Shown here piece after piece: positions 46,560 to 59,535 of a DNA stretch of 64,000 nt (positions are counted from its first letter, which is position 1; each line of letters starts with the position of its first letter). This stretch comes from Heterobilharzia americana. Lineage: Eukaryota > Platyhelminthes > Trematoda > Strigeidida > Schistosomatidae. The stretch covers positions 113,674,741 to 113,738,740 of the forward strand of contig OX104127.1 in assembly GCA_944470555.2 (NCBI GenBank), in the 5' to 3' direction. The position numbers and the translations under genes are program-made. The notes beneath the pieces were generated by a model, which had not been told where the DNA came from, searched no databases, and worked only from the letters and a program-made list of their open reading frames with translations.

Positions 46560-47722
46560 ACAAATATATTTCACTTATGATACTAGATAATGCTTCCCAA
46601 ATAACCTAACCTAACCTTCGATAAACTGTGCTGGAAATATCATCCAGTACATAATACTGTTTCAGTGTGAAGTATCCAACAAAACGATGAATATAAAACT
46701 ATCACTACTAAAACGCTCAAGTTCCACTCTGAAATTAAATTTGCTCACTGATCAAATTTTGATCATTCAAAGGTAATATTAATAAATAATACGAGGCTAT
46801 TTTGGTTTGCGAGGAAAGTCAAGGCTAAATATATTTACGCAGCCTAATCTCATTTTTTCAATATACGTTTCATTTTAAAATTCATACTACTTAGAAGTAG
46901 TCTTAAAAAAGCCCTAACAATCTCACCGATACTAATTGGTGAAAGCAGATGGTACTTTTAAGGTCTATATTTCGGTTTAGTCAGCAATGCTTCTGAGCAG
47001 AAAAGTCCCCTAAAAATCCCGAAAACTTCATCTGTGGCACTTATTTCAATCAGTGGCTATTCAACCATTAGGTTTACGACATAAGAGGAGGATGAATACA
47101 AATGATAAAGAGAAAGTTTGTCAGTCTTCCTCGTAAGTTGCTTTTCTGTTGCAAAAACTTCAGCTTCATAAGTGTTTCATATCCTGTATAGATATGAAAC
47201 GAAACAACATTTTCACTTTATATACAGAAAGAATGAGATATAAGCCATTTAAGTATTTCATTCATGTTGATGCTAGAAGAATCAGCAGCTTACAATACTG
47301 CTAATGAATTGTCAGTTTTATAACTTCATAATGTTACAATGAGACTTAAGAAACTGGATCTACTTGAAAAGTGTACTTGTATGAGACTTATACTGAACGT
47401 AACCACTGTGGTAGATCAAATGGGGTAATCATTTTTAAAAAGCTAGAAATTTAGTTGTATAAATATTTATACTTTAGAATACTGAGTTTATCACAAAATG
47501 TAATGGGGTTATTAAATTAAATACTTTGTTCGCAACCAAGAAAACCAAATAGTAATCCAAATATAAAACAGTTAACCAACGTCAGAATGTCTTTTTCCTG
47601 AAGGGTTGGTATCGTAAAGTTTGTAAATTACTTCAAATATTTCAAAAAACGAAATTCCCTCCACAAAATCAATATGCCATCACTTCAAAAAAGAGAAACA
47701 GTCATGTGTTCTTACATAAGTG
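46560..47722. other. non-coding stretch
   Basis: AT-rich, nothing recognisable. Confidence 0.4.
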
Positions 47723-47896
47723 ATGGATGGCATCAAAAAAGATGGGTGGCCACGTCAAGTACACATAGAACAGAGGGTATTCTTATGCGTAAAGCAGGGA
47801 GAAAAGTTATCAGTTAATGAAGCCAGTCATGTTATGAACCATGAAAGTAAATTTAGCATTCCAAAAGCTACGATGACAGTAAAACTCAGTGAGTGA
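47723..47896 (+). pseudogene. possible HTH (psq-type) transposase remnant
   Basis: A 57-codon frame from ATG 47723 to TGA 47894-47896. It contains VFLCVKQGEKLSVNEASHVM followed by SIPKATMTVKLS. The pattern of a basic helix, G-x-S-x-x-x-A, then IPKATM resembles the psq/pogo helix-turn-helix that opens many transposases, with an extra stretch (NHESK) between the helices. No downstream catalytic domain is visible. It may be an old transposon fragment or chance. Confidence 0.32.
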
Positions 47897-50800
47897 AGTT
47901 CTAGAGCGATAAATTCTAAAAAACTTTTCACTGCTGAATTACGTCTATGGGTCTCACTTAGAATTGTATTTATTCGGCAAATCCATGCTCACTTCATCGT
48001 CAATATACTGAAAAATATATCAAGAACCTATATTAAGGAAGAAATATTAAGAGACTCACTTCCATCCATCTCTGGGAAGAATGAAGACAAACGATAGTCT
48101 GTTGTTTAAAATAGCTCCTAGATCTCAATAAACCGTAGTCCTTCTGCTCTAAAGCCGTTTAAAAACAACAAATAAATGAATGGAACTAATCGACCAGTTC
48201 AGATGGTAAGGCTGCCTAGAGAGGTAATTGTAGATTTTCCAGAGTAAATCTGAGATTAAATAATTTGCTTCCCCTATTTTTGAAGGTAACACTTCCGGAT
48301 AAATAAGATTAAAACAAAGAGTCAGATTCCGATTCAGTCTGATTTTTAAGCTGCTAAAACATAAAATTGAAGGGAAGTGATTTTCTTTAAGTTAAAAACA
48401 ATAGAAGGATAACTGTTGTACTACATTTTACATGCGATATGTACACATGAATGCTATACTACGTCGTGGGAAAATCAGCTCTTGTTAAAACTCTGGTAGG
48501 ATAATTTTTCACTAACTTTAAAACTCTGATTCTTGGCGTCAATATGTTCTCCTCTTATCGTCCGGAAGTAAACTTTTCAGGAATCTTTTATAAACCTCTT
48601 TGGTTAAAGCTTATCGGGTTGGCTTTATTCTACATTGCATATTAACAATAAAACCTGACCGAATAATAACAAATCATATACGTACTCTTAATTTTGATAG
48701 ACATGTTTCAACTAGTAAATTCACTCGAGTTACACGAAAACCAACCCCATTTCATACAAACACCATATAATGTGATTCTTTTTCATCAAGAATAACTTTA
48801 TTGAAGAAATAGTGTCCTTGAATAAATAATTTTGGTCAGAATATGTCTCTTAGTGTTAAGCTAAATTTACTATCCAATCTATTAGCAATTATCTAGTATA
48901 TATCCATCCTGAAATAGCAGTTAAAGGCTTTTTCCTTCTTATTTCAAGGACTGCAAGGTATGCATGACTAGGAGGTACTCCTGATAACCAAACGTTTTCA
49001 TCAACTTATAATTACAGTAACACAGATGAAGTTCTAAAATGAATGAATCATAGTGAGTAAACAAATAAGTAAAATCAATCAGCCAACGCTTAACTGAAGC
49101 TTTTTAATAAACATGCAAGGTGATGTGAATTGAAGACCAATAAACAGTCAACACTGGTTCAGTGAATTTCCAGATTTCATTGTGTCTGCAAATCAGTTAC
49201 AAATGAGTCCATTTCACCAATACGGCTGATATCCTAATCCTGTCTTCACGTCACTGCCAATCATCTGACCTGACGTTTTCCCCAGCAGTAGTAAAAGCCT
49301 AACCATCTATTAAAAATTCCTCACGGTCAGTCGATCATGTCTTTATGTACTTTTATAAATATAAAAACAAGTTACCCAGAGTGAAAAAATCATCAAAACA
49401 TTAGGGGTGTGGTTACAAAAATTTATGCGTTTCCAAATCAAATTTCCCAATATAATTTTTTAAAAGAAGCACTTTATCTAACAAAAAATGTCTCCTCGTC
49501 TGTCAAAAAGTTTACTTATTCCCAGCAGACATAAGGTACACACATTTCTGCATTCTATGAAAATCCTGAAATATATTTTCGTTCGAAGCGGTAACTATGA
49601 TTCGTTCGATGGCCAATAGATTTCACGAATGTAATTTAATTTTCTCATTGTAGAAAGTAGAAAGTCTATATAATCCTCATTTGACCTATTAAATACAGGA
49701 GAATTTTACTCGTATATCATTTTTAACCATGTGGAAAAAAGGAGAACCAGACATAAAAACTAATGAAAATGAAAATACTTGAAAACATTTCGAGAAGGAC
49801 TATATTCTAGAAATTTTGCAGAAATATGCTTTCATGAAATAGAAAGAAAAGAAAAGAACTACATATTTAGACTCTTCTAAAAAAAGTTGTATGTATATAG
49901 TTAAGTAGAAGACCTCCATTTCCACAATATATGAACTTTTGATCTACAGTTCTAAAATTCCTATTTTGCTTCTGAAATGTATCAGTTTACAAATGTACGA
50001 CTTCCATGTTCATTCAAAATTAATTAATCTATCATACCTATTGCGCTGTCAAAATGAGTTCTACTTATTGATAATACGATTGATGAGTTGAACTTGGAGC
50101 ACGTCAAAACAAACTTAAGAACAGGTTGCTTCAAGGTACTTAAAGATTAAAATATAACAAGAAAAATATGACTAAATGACATATTTAATGACGTTTAGTT
50201 ATTGTCGCTACACAGATATGCAAATATAAATGACAGTACTGTAAGATCTGTTATGGCTTAGGAAGAGAAAGGATTAAAGCATGTTGCTATAAGATAGAAA
50301 TCATAAAATAAATTAATTTTCACCAGCATGGATTTCCCTAAACCGTCAATGCATAGGCTGGATTGATTCAATCGCTGACGGACTAAATGTGTTATTTTCC
50401 TTTTATTACACTCATTCTAAAGGATGGTATATGTTTTTCTGATCCTTTCTGTGTGGTTACAGATTTCATCATGTAGTGTTCCTCAAAACAATACTGCACT
50501 GATCTACACTTTAGACAGCTTCGAGAAAAAGTTCTTTATAATAACTAAACATAATTACACGAAATGAATCCTGATAGCGATAATGGTGGATTGGATGGCC
50601 TATTAACAAGGTATAAAGCGTAATTCTGCTTACATAAATTAAAGTTTTCAATTTGATATTACTTAGATGCAATAGGCTTTTGTTGTTAAAACAATTAGGA
50701 ATGTGTGGAAATGTTAGGGGTGAAGTTAGTAAATATCGATTCCTGCAAACTCCCATTTTCAAGCATATTTCATTGGTTTGTGTGAAAGTGGTTGGTTTCA

Positions 50801-51635
50801 AGATGTTCTACGTAACTGTTTGATAACAGACAAAGAAATACCGAAAAGCATGCCGGAGTGAACTACTGCTCCCTCATTAGTGAGCAGTTGTTAACAAACA
50901 AAGGATTGGGTGTGAAAGTTCCGACAGTGCTTGTTTAGATTTCCTGATGAGAAACCATGATGTACTAATGAAGCTAGAAGCCAGAACAAAAATGAAGTAA
51001 TGCAATAAAATTATGTTCGTTCTATGGTAGAAACTGAATGAAACTGAAAAATCTGGAAGCTAGTGTCAAAGAAGAACAGACACTACTTGCTCCATACTGT
51101 TCAGAGTCTCCTGGTTTTCAAGAGTTTCTGGTTGAATTTAAATAAAAATGTGCTCGATTTTTGGCAAGAATTCATACATATGATCTAACTACACACTACA
51201 GAACCTTACAAATGTACAATCAAGAAACTGTAAAGTTTTGTTAAAATTCACTAGAATAGCTTGAAGCATGCAGTATTAAACCTATTAAACTCTTGAACCT
51301 ATAAAAATAAATTTCTTTCTCTTTAGTTAATTTCACTATCCTCTGGTCAAACATGTTTCCAATTTTCTGGAGTGCATAAACATAAAAGCCCTGAACTAAG
51401 AAATCCAATTCTTTTAAGCATTGTCCAAATTGTAGTTTAAAGAATAGAGATAAATTGAGTTCAGACAAAGAGCTTATTTCAAGAATATAGGCTGTTTTCT
51501 ACGAACCGTCTCATTTGAATTTGAGCATGAAGCACGACTTCTTGTTAAAATTCATCTTCTAGATTATTCAGTACACCTCTACGTAATGCTTCACTTACCC
51601 CCTTCAATCTGTAGTTTAACAATAATAACGACGAT
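47897..51635. other. long non-coding stretch
   Basis: AT-rich; no supported gene. The frame at 50511-50801 (minus, 96 codons) shows no recognisable domain. Confidence 0.4.
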
Positions 51636-52150
51636 TGCTTTATTTCAAACAATATGTAAGACAGTATGGAATTCTCAGCATGTAATTTTCAACAAATTCA
51701 CACCCAGAAAAATACTTTCAGACGACACGGTTATTGCATCGCAGTGATGTTAATAATAACAGTATTCAAGGTAATAATGTGAAACATCCAGCTGGTTCTG
51801 GACAGGCATCCGGTTCATAATGAAGAATCAACAGAAATGCAAGCGTAATTTTGGTGATATTGGTTCATCCAGAAGGTACAAAAATCTGCAACTCAAGCTA
51901 AGCATCTGACGGATAGAAATATGATGTACTTTTTCGCACCAACAAGTCCATTTCCGTATGACGTAACGTCTTTCCTCTATCTTGTTATTGACTTGAGAAA
52001 TGGAGAGTTGAAAATGGTTTAAAACTGTGCATGAGTGCATGATACGTTCAAAGAATATATTTAAGTGATTATAACAAATTGAAAAGAAAGAATTTGATGA
52101 AAAATGTTCGACGGATAAATTCGGTAGCCAAAGGTTCAAGTAGGCCGCCA
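51636..52150 (-). repeat. dispersed repeat with conserved peptide, copy 1
   Basis: This roughly 500-bp segment aligns with 59536-60075 on the same strand. Landmarks are a shared ggaattctcagcatgtaat and, on the minus strand, a shared frame with QVNN, ERRY/ERY, a W, CRF and PK-R at matching spacing. The open frame here is 51828-52151 (107 codons). The family is not recognised; it may be an old transposon or a gene-fragment family. Confidence 0.7.
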
Positions 52151-52586
52151 ACAGAAGAGTAGGAATGATAAAATCCTTTGTTGAGTGATATGATGAGAAA
52201 AACTTTTGAAGAAATAGATGAAATGATTCTATTTTATTGAATTTTTATCAGCTCTATACGGTTTGAATAAATAAATAAATGACTATTGTAATAGACTCTA
52301 GCATAATTTATATGAAAAGCCTTGAGGCTTTAGTTAATGTTTTGAAAATCAGAGAATAAACGTTTCATTCCTAGTATAAAAGAATTTTTTCTAAACAGAA
52401 TTCATTCAAACAAAAGACGCTTCATACAAGAGATAAATAGTAGGCTCGAATGAGTAGGGTGAGATTAGAAATAATTGGGAGCGGTTACGCCCTCACAGAA
52501 AAGTTATCTAAACAAGATAGAATGTGGACGAGATAAATTATAGTAATAATAGTGACAAAATGAATTCACCTTATTTGGTTGATCAG

Positions 52587-52642
<56 letters not shown>

Positions 52643-53383
52643 ACCATTGTATGTTATACATATTTTTGACGTTACAATACGCCTGTTATATTACCACCTT
52701 TTCCACTTATCGGGAAAACGGAGCTACTGACAAGGGGTGGGATCCGAAGGATATTGTGCAAGCGTCTACCTTTATATTACTGGGGTTATATCAGACAATT
52801 TCTACAAGGTTATAACAAGTGACAACAAAGTTCTGAGGAATATTATCTTTTAAGTGAAAACCTGTACAATGATATGCATTCATCCTAACTGGGTGTGTGG
52901 TAGTCAGTATTTTTAATTTCCACTCCATTCCGTTTAGAAAAAGTAGTTAGAGTGAATACGAAATTTCGGTAACATCTCATCAGGTTTTACAATTACACTT
53001 AATTTTATTGAACGTTTCGTTCCATTTTCATTTTGCCTCACTTTAAAAACACTTCCACTGAAAAGCTCATGTAACTTAGACTTGACTTACTTCTGCATGA
53101 GCTTAAAAATAATACACTTACTAGGTCTGATGATAATCTGCTGACGATCAGGTATGAAAATCGAGCGTATACTAGCCATTACCACTAGTTCTATCTTTCC
53201 ATATGTGAACACTTTGGTAGTCACTACCCACCATTTATAAAATATATGAAAATATCATCAATTTTAGGGCAAATACACAGGAGTTCATATACTACTAATA
53301 GCTGTCCAGTTCTCTTCAGTCGACGATGGAGTTTCACAAGCTATGACATCAAAGACTATACTATGCCATCGTATAAGGAGTGG
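52151..53383. other. non-coding stretch with one (AT)n tract
   Basis: Apart from the microsatellite at 52590-52640 I see nothing in this stretch. Confidence 0.4.
52590..52640. repeat. (AT)n microsatellite with inverted flanks
   Basis: About 50 bp of AT repeat lies between tggttgat (52576-52583) and its complement atcaacca (52639-52646), so the whole unit is close to palindromic. Confidence 0.97.
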
Positions 53384-53560
53384 CTATCTTGACTCCGTGG
53401 CCTAGTGGATAGCTTCTTGGCGTCTGAAGTGAATTTTCTTGTGTTTGAGTCTTAATGTGAATAAAATCGCCCACTTGGAGGAAGGTATATTCAACTGACG
53501 AGTTCCAAATAGGAAGAAGCACGCGTCGTGGATCCCTCAGCCAGCGACCATCCATCATTA
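53384..53560 (+). mobile_element. hammerhead SINE (Sm-alpha-like), decayed
   Basis: Box A (tggcctagtggatag, from 53398), box-B-like tgtttgagtctt (about 53441-53452) and a hammerhead block downstream, in the same order and spacing as at 8.7 kb. The 3' part (gtggatccctcagccagcgacc) corresponds to the end of the 8.7-kb copy. Ends are approximate. Confidence 0.85.
53487..53533 (+). ncRNA. hammerhead ribozyme, mutated core
   Basis: The CTGACGA box is intact (53495-53501) and the cleavage triplet is GTC (53525-53527). The second box reads GAAG instead of GAAA (53516-53519), and stem II has a G-A mismatch. Stem I still makes five of six pairs. It is probably inactive. Confidence 0.65.
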
Positions 53561-53978
53561 ATACTAAACCTTGCCTTTTTGTTCTGAAACGAGCTTAACT
53601 AGTACAAGAAGCCTAAGACACTTTTCCTTCTTTGATAACCACATGAATAAGATTGTGACAATAGCAATAGGCTTCTACTTATTTATTAACACCTTTTTGT
53701 GTGAACTGATATAACAAACATCTTGGGCGTATAAAAAATGGAGATTATCAAATTAAAAATCAATGGGTATTCTATTCATTTGTTGGTTCTTGTACTTTTA
53801 TTCAAATTTAAGGACATTCTTCTAATCATTTTTATCAGTTGTCAAGATAACAAGGTATTGAACTGAAAATTCGATCTATTGATCAATTTATTACTCATCT
53901 CCGACCAATCGAATCAAATCTGTGAAACTCTTGGCAGTACAACAAAATTATTTCAATCAGATTAATTTTTTTTTAAAG

Positions 53979-54710
53979 ATGATGTCTAATTATACTCACG
54001 AGGAAATAAACTATCTACCTGATTACTGTGGACGTCATAATCCTCATCCACAAAGAGTAACACACTTCACCGGCTTTCTAGGTCTACCAGTTCGAGTTGT
54101 TAATGATCCGATTTCATCAGACGACCAATATACGTCACCTCAAAAAACCATTAGTTGTAGTTCATTAGACTTAAAGCGAACCAATTTCCCAATTGGCTTA
54201 TCACCAAGTTATTACACAGATTATTTGGTGAATAACTCTTTGAAAGAAACTTCAAGGAATTATGGTAACAATGATTTACTAAGCAGATCAGGAAGATCTA
54301 TTTCCAGTATTCACCATGTACCTGTAGGTATTCTTCCACTATCACAAATACGTCGAAGACTTCCTCAGCTGGACACTATAAACGGATTGAAATATTTTAC
54401 TGGACTGAGAAATTACTCCGTTCGTGAGCGTCCTGCCCTCATCGGTCCACTGTTTGAATGTAATGAAAGTCGACTGAAAGAAGCAAAAAAATCACAGGAG
54501 TTTTTTAATGAAACCAAACACACGAACTTGTTAACCAGGCGCTTATCAGAAAGTACAATGAAATGGCAAAATGAACTGGGATATCTTACAGGAACTATTT
54601 TGAGTAAGTTATACATAATTCCGGTTTACATTTTAAGTAAACTTCAGTACTTGTTTCGGCAAAACGATGTAGATTTTCTAACTAGAAAGGCGCAATTTTA
54701 TATAAACTAG
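53979..54710 (+). CDS. intronless ORF of unknown function, 243 aa
   Basis: This is the only long frame in the window not explained by a transposon, and far longer than chance allows in such AT-rich DNA. The ATG at 53979 follows a T run ending in aaag, which fits a 3' splice site; it could equally be a spliced-leader acceptor, as schistosomes trans-splice some mRNAs. The frame stays open upstream to about 53922 but has no earlier ATG there. The protein starts MMSNYTHEEINYLPDYCGRH, is rich in Ser, Asn and Arg, and repeats a short pattern (HFTGFLGLPVR, YFTGLRNYSVR, YLTGTILSK). The C-terminal part has a moderately hydrophobic stretch (KLYIIPVYILSKLQYLF). No signal peptide or known domain is seen. 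AATAAA at 54843-54848, about 130 nt after the stop, supports a real 3' end. It may be a whole gene or the last exon of one. Confidence 0.75.
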   Translation: MMSNYTHEEINYLPDYCGRHNPHPQRVTHFTGFLGLPVRVVNDPISSDDQYTSPQKTISCSSLDLKRTNFPIGLSPSYYTDYLVNNSLKETSRNYGNNDLLSRSGRSISSIHHVPVGILPLSQIRRRLPQLDTINGLKYFTGLRNYSVRERPALIGPLFECNESRLKEAKKSQEFFNETKHTNLLTRRLSESTMKWQNELGYLTGTILSKLYIIPVYILSKLQYLFRQNDVDFLTRKAQFYIN

Positions 54711-54842
54711 TGTAGTTTTCAACGCTTCTAAGTATGGCACTATTTGATCACGGCTATAAAAGTAATTCACTCTCTAGTACTACTTCACTCTTCCTGACTT
54801 CATTTAGTTTCGTTTACAAAGGCTTTTTTGACGACTGTACCC

Positions 54843-54848
54843 AATAAA
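54843..54848 (+). promoter_or_regulatory. poly(A) signal AATAAA
   Basis: Canonical hexamer 132 nt past the stop codon of the 243-aa ORF, with a T-rich stretch just after it. Confidence 0.6.
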
Positions 54849-54865
54849 TATATTTTTGATAGAAG

Positions 54866-57800
54866 GACTTTACTATACCAGTGGATTAATTCTGCGCATC
54901 TGCTGCTTAACTGATTTGTGTTGTCTGGGGAGCTGTAACAGTCTACGGCTGATTTCTTCAGTCATTAGGAAAATTTTGTAGCTGATGCATATTCACCATT
55001 ATTATGCTAAGTTTTTCTCTGTAGGACTTAGTTTGTGTTGCACAAGAATGAGTGACATATATCTACTTAAATTCTGAGCTTGCTAGCCTCAAATTCTTGC
55101 AACCTAATGGCTATTGCAATTTTGTCTGTTACTCAAATGAACAGCTATGAAAAAAACACAACCATTTAACAGAAAATCCTTGAATAAAGTGGGGAATTGT
55201 ACTTCAACTTCCCACTCAATGACTGTCGTGTGGGGTGCATCTAGACAGGGATGCAAGTAAATACAGCTGAAAATCCTAAAATGAGCCAAAAACTGTATTC
55301 TGAATTCCACTGCTAAGCACTAACAAGCAGTACAAATATATAGTTGAATGAGATATTGAAACAGCTTAAGGGGTCAGCAAAAGGCTGGTTACTTCGATAG
55401 TACAAAATCGACGATAAAGCATTTCAGGCTTTCACATATGCCTTTCTGTACAGATTTATTGACACACAAGTATGAGAAAAATGATTGCAAAACTTTCATT
55501 ATCTGCTGATAAACTTTCGTGACTAAATTCATGTTCACCACAAATCACTTCAAAATTGCTTGACACCTATGGTTTGTGAGTTGCCGTGGCTTGGTTAGGA
55601 AAACAGTAAGGTTACATTTTGTGATGCAGTGTACTCATCAACAAAAGTTTCGGCCCCTCTAGGAATTTGAAGGTATACCGTTTAGTGCAAGAAATCAGAG
55701 AGGTTACAACCAAGTGGTTCAAATCATTAAAAGGACTACGAACACAAAGTGGTTGCAAATGTTGCCAAGACTCCAAGATTTTCATTAGAAAGAAGATGTG
55801 CTGAGTAGCACAAGCAGCCATAAAACTAAAACCTTTAGCTTCCCACATTTTGTCTTTAGACATCTAAGTACGAATATTCCGCATGGCTTTTAGCTCTAAG
55901 TCTAGTTTAGGTTGGTCGATCGATAAATCTCCATTATCTCAAGTGAACGTATATAAAATATTACCACCTATCTCTACATACCATTTTATTTAATTTTATT
56001 ACTAGATATAAGGGACTGTACTATGCAGTTGCTGATAAATTACCATAGGACTTTCAACTTGAAAGGGTTTGCAAACCTCTGAGCACATGACACTTGTAGA
56101 ATTCTTTCGAGTTATCGTTTTAATTTCTTCAATAATATTCCAGATTATTTGGTGATTTTTCCCAACAACTTTAGGGGTAGAATGTGCACAATAATAGCAG
56201 GAAAAAATCAACATTTAATGTGATAGGAGTTATGAAAAATAGACCTGAAAATAGTTTCATCACTGTAGAGGTCATCTGAAAAAATACGGAAAGTTTAAAC
56301 AGATCTTGATACTAAATTTAATTAGACTCAGCACACTTCTTTAGTGCACTATCCACACTTCATACAGAATCATAGAATGAACTTTCATTACATGCATTGC
56401 ACACACTATAACATTCGTGTACTGAGCAGAGATCCAACATCCTACATTTTTCAGTCTACTTTAGTGGAAGATGTCCTTTTTCCGTGAACAGAACGACCTT
56501 GAAATGGTAAGCATATATACTAATGGTAAGAAAAGTATCCAATAACTGAAATACATTTCTTCAAAATGACCTGTTGTCATTCCCCTACTGGAATCAATAC
56601 TACTATGAGTGTTTCCAGAGTTAAACTCTGTGCCACAATTTATGTGTAATAAATAGTTTTCTGAGAAACATATTTGTTGATAAAACTTTCTTTGTGAAAC
56701 TGTGATAGGATAATAAAATACTTATTAACAAGATCAAAAGTTTTGATATCACTCTCCTATCACTGAAATAATTCTGAGATATAATGTAAACGCTGAACCA
56801 TTGACCAATTACTTTTTTTGCTCATTCAGGAATTCAGAAGAAAATCATCAAGCTCTCTAGACAGACAGATCATTGATTTTTTGAGTCCATATTTTGTGAC
56901 CAGTTCACTAGTTTCCGTGCATATGGTATTATCGTTCAAATATCTTAAAAATGGTTTGCTTTCACTCTAAAGATGGTTTATAATTGAAATTTCTTTCTTT
57001 CTGTTTATTACATACTATGCGGGACAAATATAGGCTAACTGCCACACACTTAAATCTTAAAAATGCAATGATACTAAGTTATTTAAGGCATTAGTCTTAA
57101 GGTGAAGGTAACCTGACATTTTTAACAAAATATCTTCATCGCTTGAGAATCGCAATCACGGACTCCAAATTTACTGTAATTCTGAGATGAGACTATAGGA
57201 ATACAAAAGATAGTGTTTTTAACTAAGTCAAGCCATTTTATGTTCCAAGATAAAATGCAACTGGTATCACTTTGTTTATAAACTTAAGAAATGGCTAGCA
57301 GCCACTAGTCAAACCACTGTTTATTTTGCATTTTGGTGTCAATTGGGCTAAAATTTTAGTAAACCACTGTGACACTACACAAAGTTGCACATTTATTCAC
57401 GATTTTATCTGTTGTAGGAATAAAAAAGGCCTTTCCTGCTAGGAATGAAAATGCATCTGTTCTTCATTATTTAGTATATAGTTAAGAAACCCCATCTGCA
57501 TTTTCAAGCATGAAAGTATCCTCACAAAACCGAACTTTTCCCACGATATTACCGAGTACTGTTTCAATCCCAGAGGGTTAAAGTAGTGAAGGTTAATTCC
57601 CAGTAAATGAGTTGGAAATGGAATATCAGTAATTCTACGAATAGCTTCATAGGGTGAATTCTACTGTTGAGCAGTCTAAAAATACTGGAGCATTCTCAGA
57701 CTAAAATTCAAATCAACAATCGTTATTATTCATTAGATTAGCTTTTTGGTACACTAACTTACCTTAGTCAATCTATGAAACCCTGAATACTGATATTAAG

Positions 57801-59302
57801 ATAAACTGAATTACCTGTATCCTAAACTTGACCATTTCTTTCCATAGTCACATGATTCTTTAAGCTTGTACTACAAAACAGTCGGACAGAATACAAAAAT
57901 TATACGAAAGTTATAACAAGTAAGATCTAAAAGTGTTTGACCTAAAAGTAATGTTAACATGAGATGGATAAAAATGTTAACTGTTAAATGAGCTACCTGA
58001 AAGAGACTAAATACAAAATCACTTGAACCCGTTCTTACCAGTATGAAATCAAAAGTAAGCTTTGACACATTTCATTCGAGGACAACCCCCTGGTAGCTAA
58101 ACAGACTGCCTTTCTTTTCGTTAGAAGTTGTATATATACTTAGGCATTAAGTCATCTTTCTCAGACATGACATTGAATTTCTACATGGATAAAAATTGAC
58201 CAACACTTATGGCTGAAGCGGTATGGTTATTATCCCCCAGTATTTAATTCCGTTGTTTTCTTAACATCTACTTCATAGCTGATACATCTGAGATTCCGTA
58301 TAAACTATCTGTGCAGAGCATAGTGATAACATGCGTATCACCTAGTGTTTAAAACTGAAACCATTGCCGAGGAATAAAAACTAATGTGTTCATAACCGTT
58401 AAGATTTTGACTCTCTGCTTTTAGAAGTTCTCACATGAAATTTCTCAAGTCAAACTCAGATGACTGAATACAGTATACTTTAAAAACGTTCTTCAAACGA
58501 CGCAGAAAGACTGAAATAAACAATTAAGTTTTTGAGTGTTGGTATTTTTGGTATCGTTTCACACAAAGATGAAGTTCATTGTGAACATCCCTCAAATTTT
58601 GTACACATTTAGTACTGAAATAAATTCTGTGATAGCCTGATCTTTATTGCAAACAGTGAAAATAGCCCGGTGTACATGATCAAAAGCGGAAGTCATATAC
58701 TCAATATGATATGATTAATTTATGTCCAGAATATACTTTTATGATGTGGCTTACCCATGTACGCAAATCGACTGCAATGGCAGGCCTCCGTTAGTGTCAG
58801 GCCCTTTTGTTTTTGTATGTATTCATTTTGGTAATAGTTTTAATCTAGAATTAAAGTATCATACTAACTTTGCAGTATACGACAACCACAACACAGTAGC
58901 TTTGCTTTTCGTCTGCATTATCAGTTAGATCATTAATATTTAGCGAAATTATGACCTGAATCTATTTCCTAATATTCACTATTTCATCAATGACTATTAA
59001 AGCAATGTTTCAAAAGATCCCAGTGACTTTTAGTGAGTTTATTATTACAAATATAACCTGATATAAATGAATAGTAGACAGGATGTTACTTAATAATGTA
59101 TGGGCCTGAAATAAAAGCTGAAAAATCATCGACATTCCTCTTTAGTGATACCTATGTCAGATGGCGATAGAATCACTGGGTAAAATGAAAATCAAAAAAC
59201 GTTTTCACTTTCAAAATGATCATTAGAATGCGATCAGGACTAGACAAAGTGAAATTTGTTGCTCTCCACTGACCAATGAATGTATCTAAACTAGTTTACA
59301 CG
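54866..59302. other. long non-coding stretch
   Basis: Minus-strand frames at 55104-55310, 55612-55863 and 56002-56214 show no recognisable domain. Otherwise AT-rich and without a supported feature. Confidence 0.35.
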
Positions 59303-59490
59303 AGATCAATAGTTGCCCAGACAGGTAAGTGGAAACATCGCTGACTGCAACACTGTGACACGAGTTCGAGTCTTATGAGTAACATCAGTTCCCTCGAGGT
59401 TGTAGATATCCCTTACTGATGAATGCTAATGGGCACGAAACCGAGGTCCAGGGATTCCTGTCGATCTTCTCCAACCAACTAACACACAAC
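59303..59490 (+). mobile_element. hammerhead SINE, divergent subfamily
   Basis: A tRNA-like head (gcccagacaggtaagtggaa) with box B cgagttcgagtct (59361-59373) precedes a hammerhead whose stems differ in sequence from the other copies. A body with tcttctccaaccaact follows, recalling the ttctccaac block of the 12- and 22-kb SINEs. It therefore appears to be a separate subfamily. Confidence 0.7.
59406..59456 (+). ncRNA. hammerhead ribozyme, divergent stems
   Basis: CTGATGA (59416-59422), GAAA (59437-59440) and a consensus GTC cleavage triplet (59446-59448) are all intact. Stem II pairs TGC with GCA but begins with an A-C mismatch. Stem III is A-U and C-G around a 4-nt loop. Stem I pairs atccc with gggat if one U bulges and one mismatch is allowed. 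Stem sequences unlike the other copies but with a kept core suggest compensatory drift or an independent lineage. Confidence 0.65.
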
Positions 59491-59535
59491 TTCCGACCTA
59501 CTGACTTGCTCTGTCAATAAAAATACACAACTAAT

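Noticed and set aside
55612..55863. Possible third member of the 51.6/59.5-kb repeat family
   Set aside because: A few residues line up (an SC near the C-terminal half and PKL), but I could not find convincing DNA similarity.
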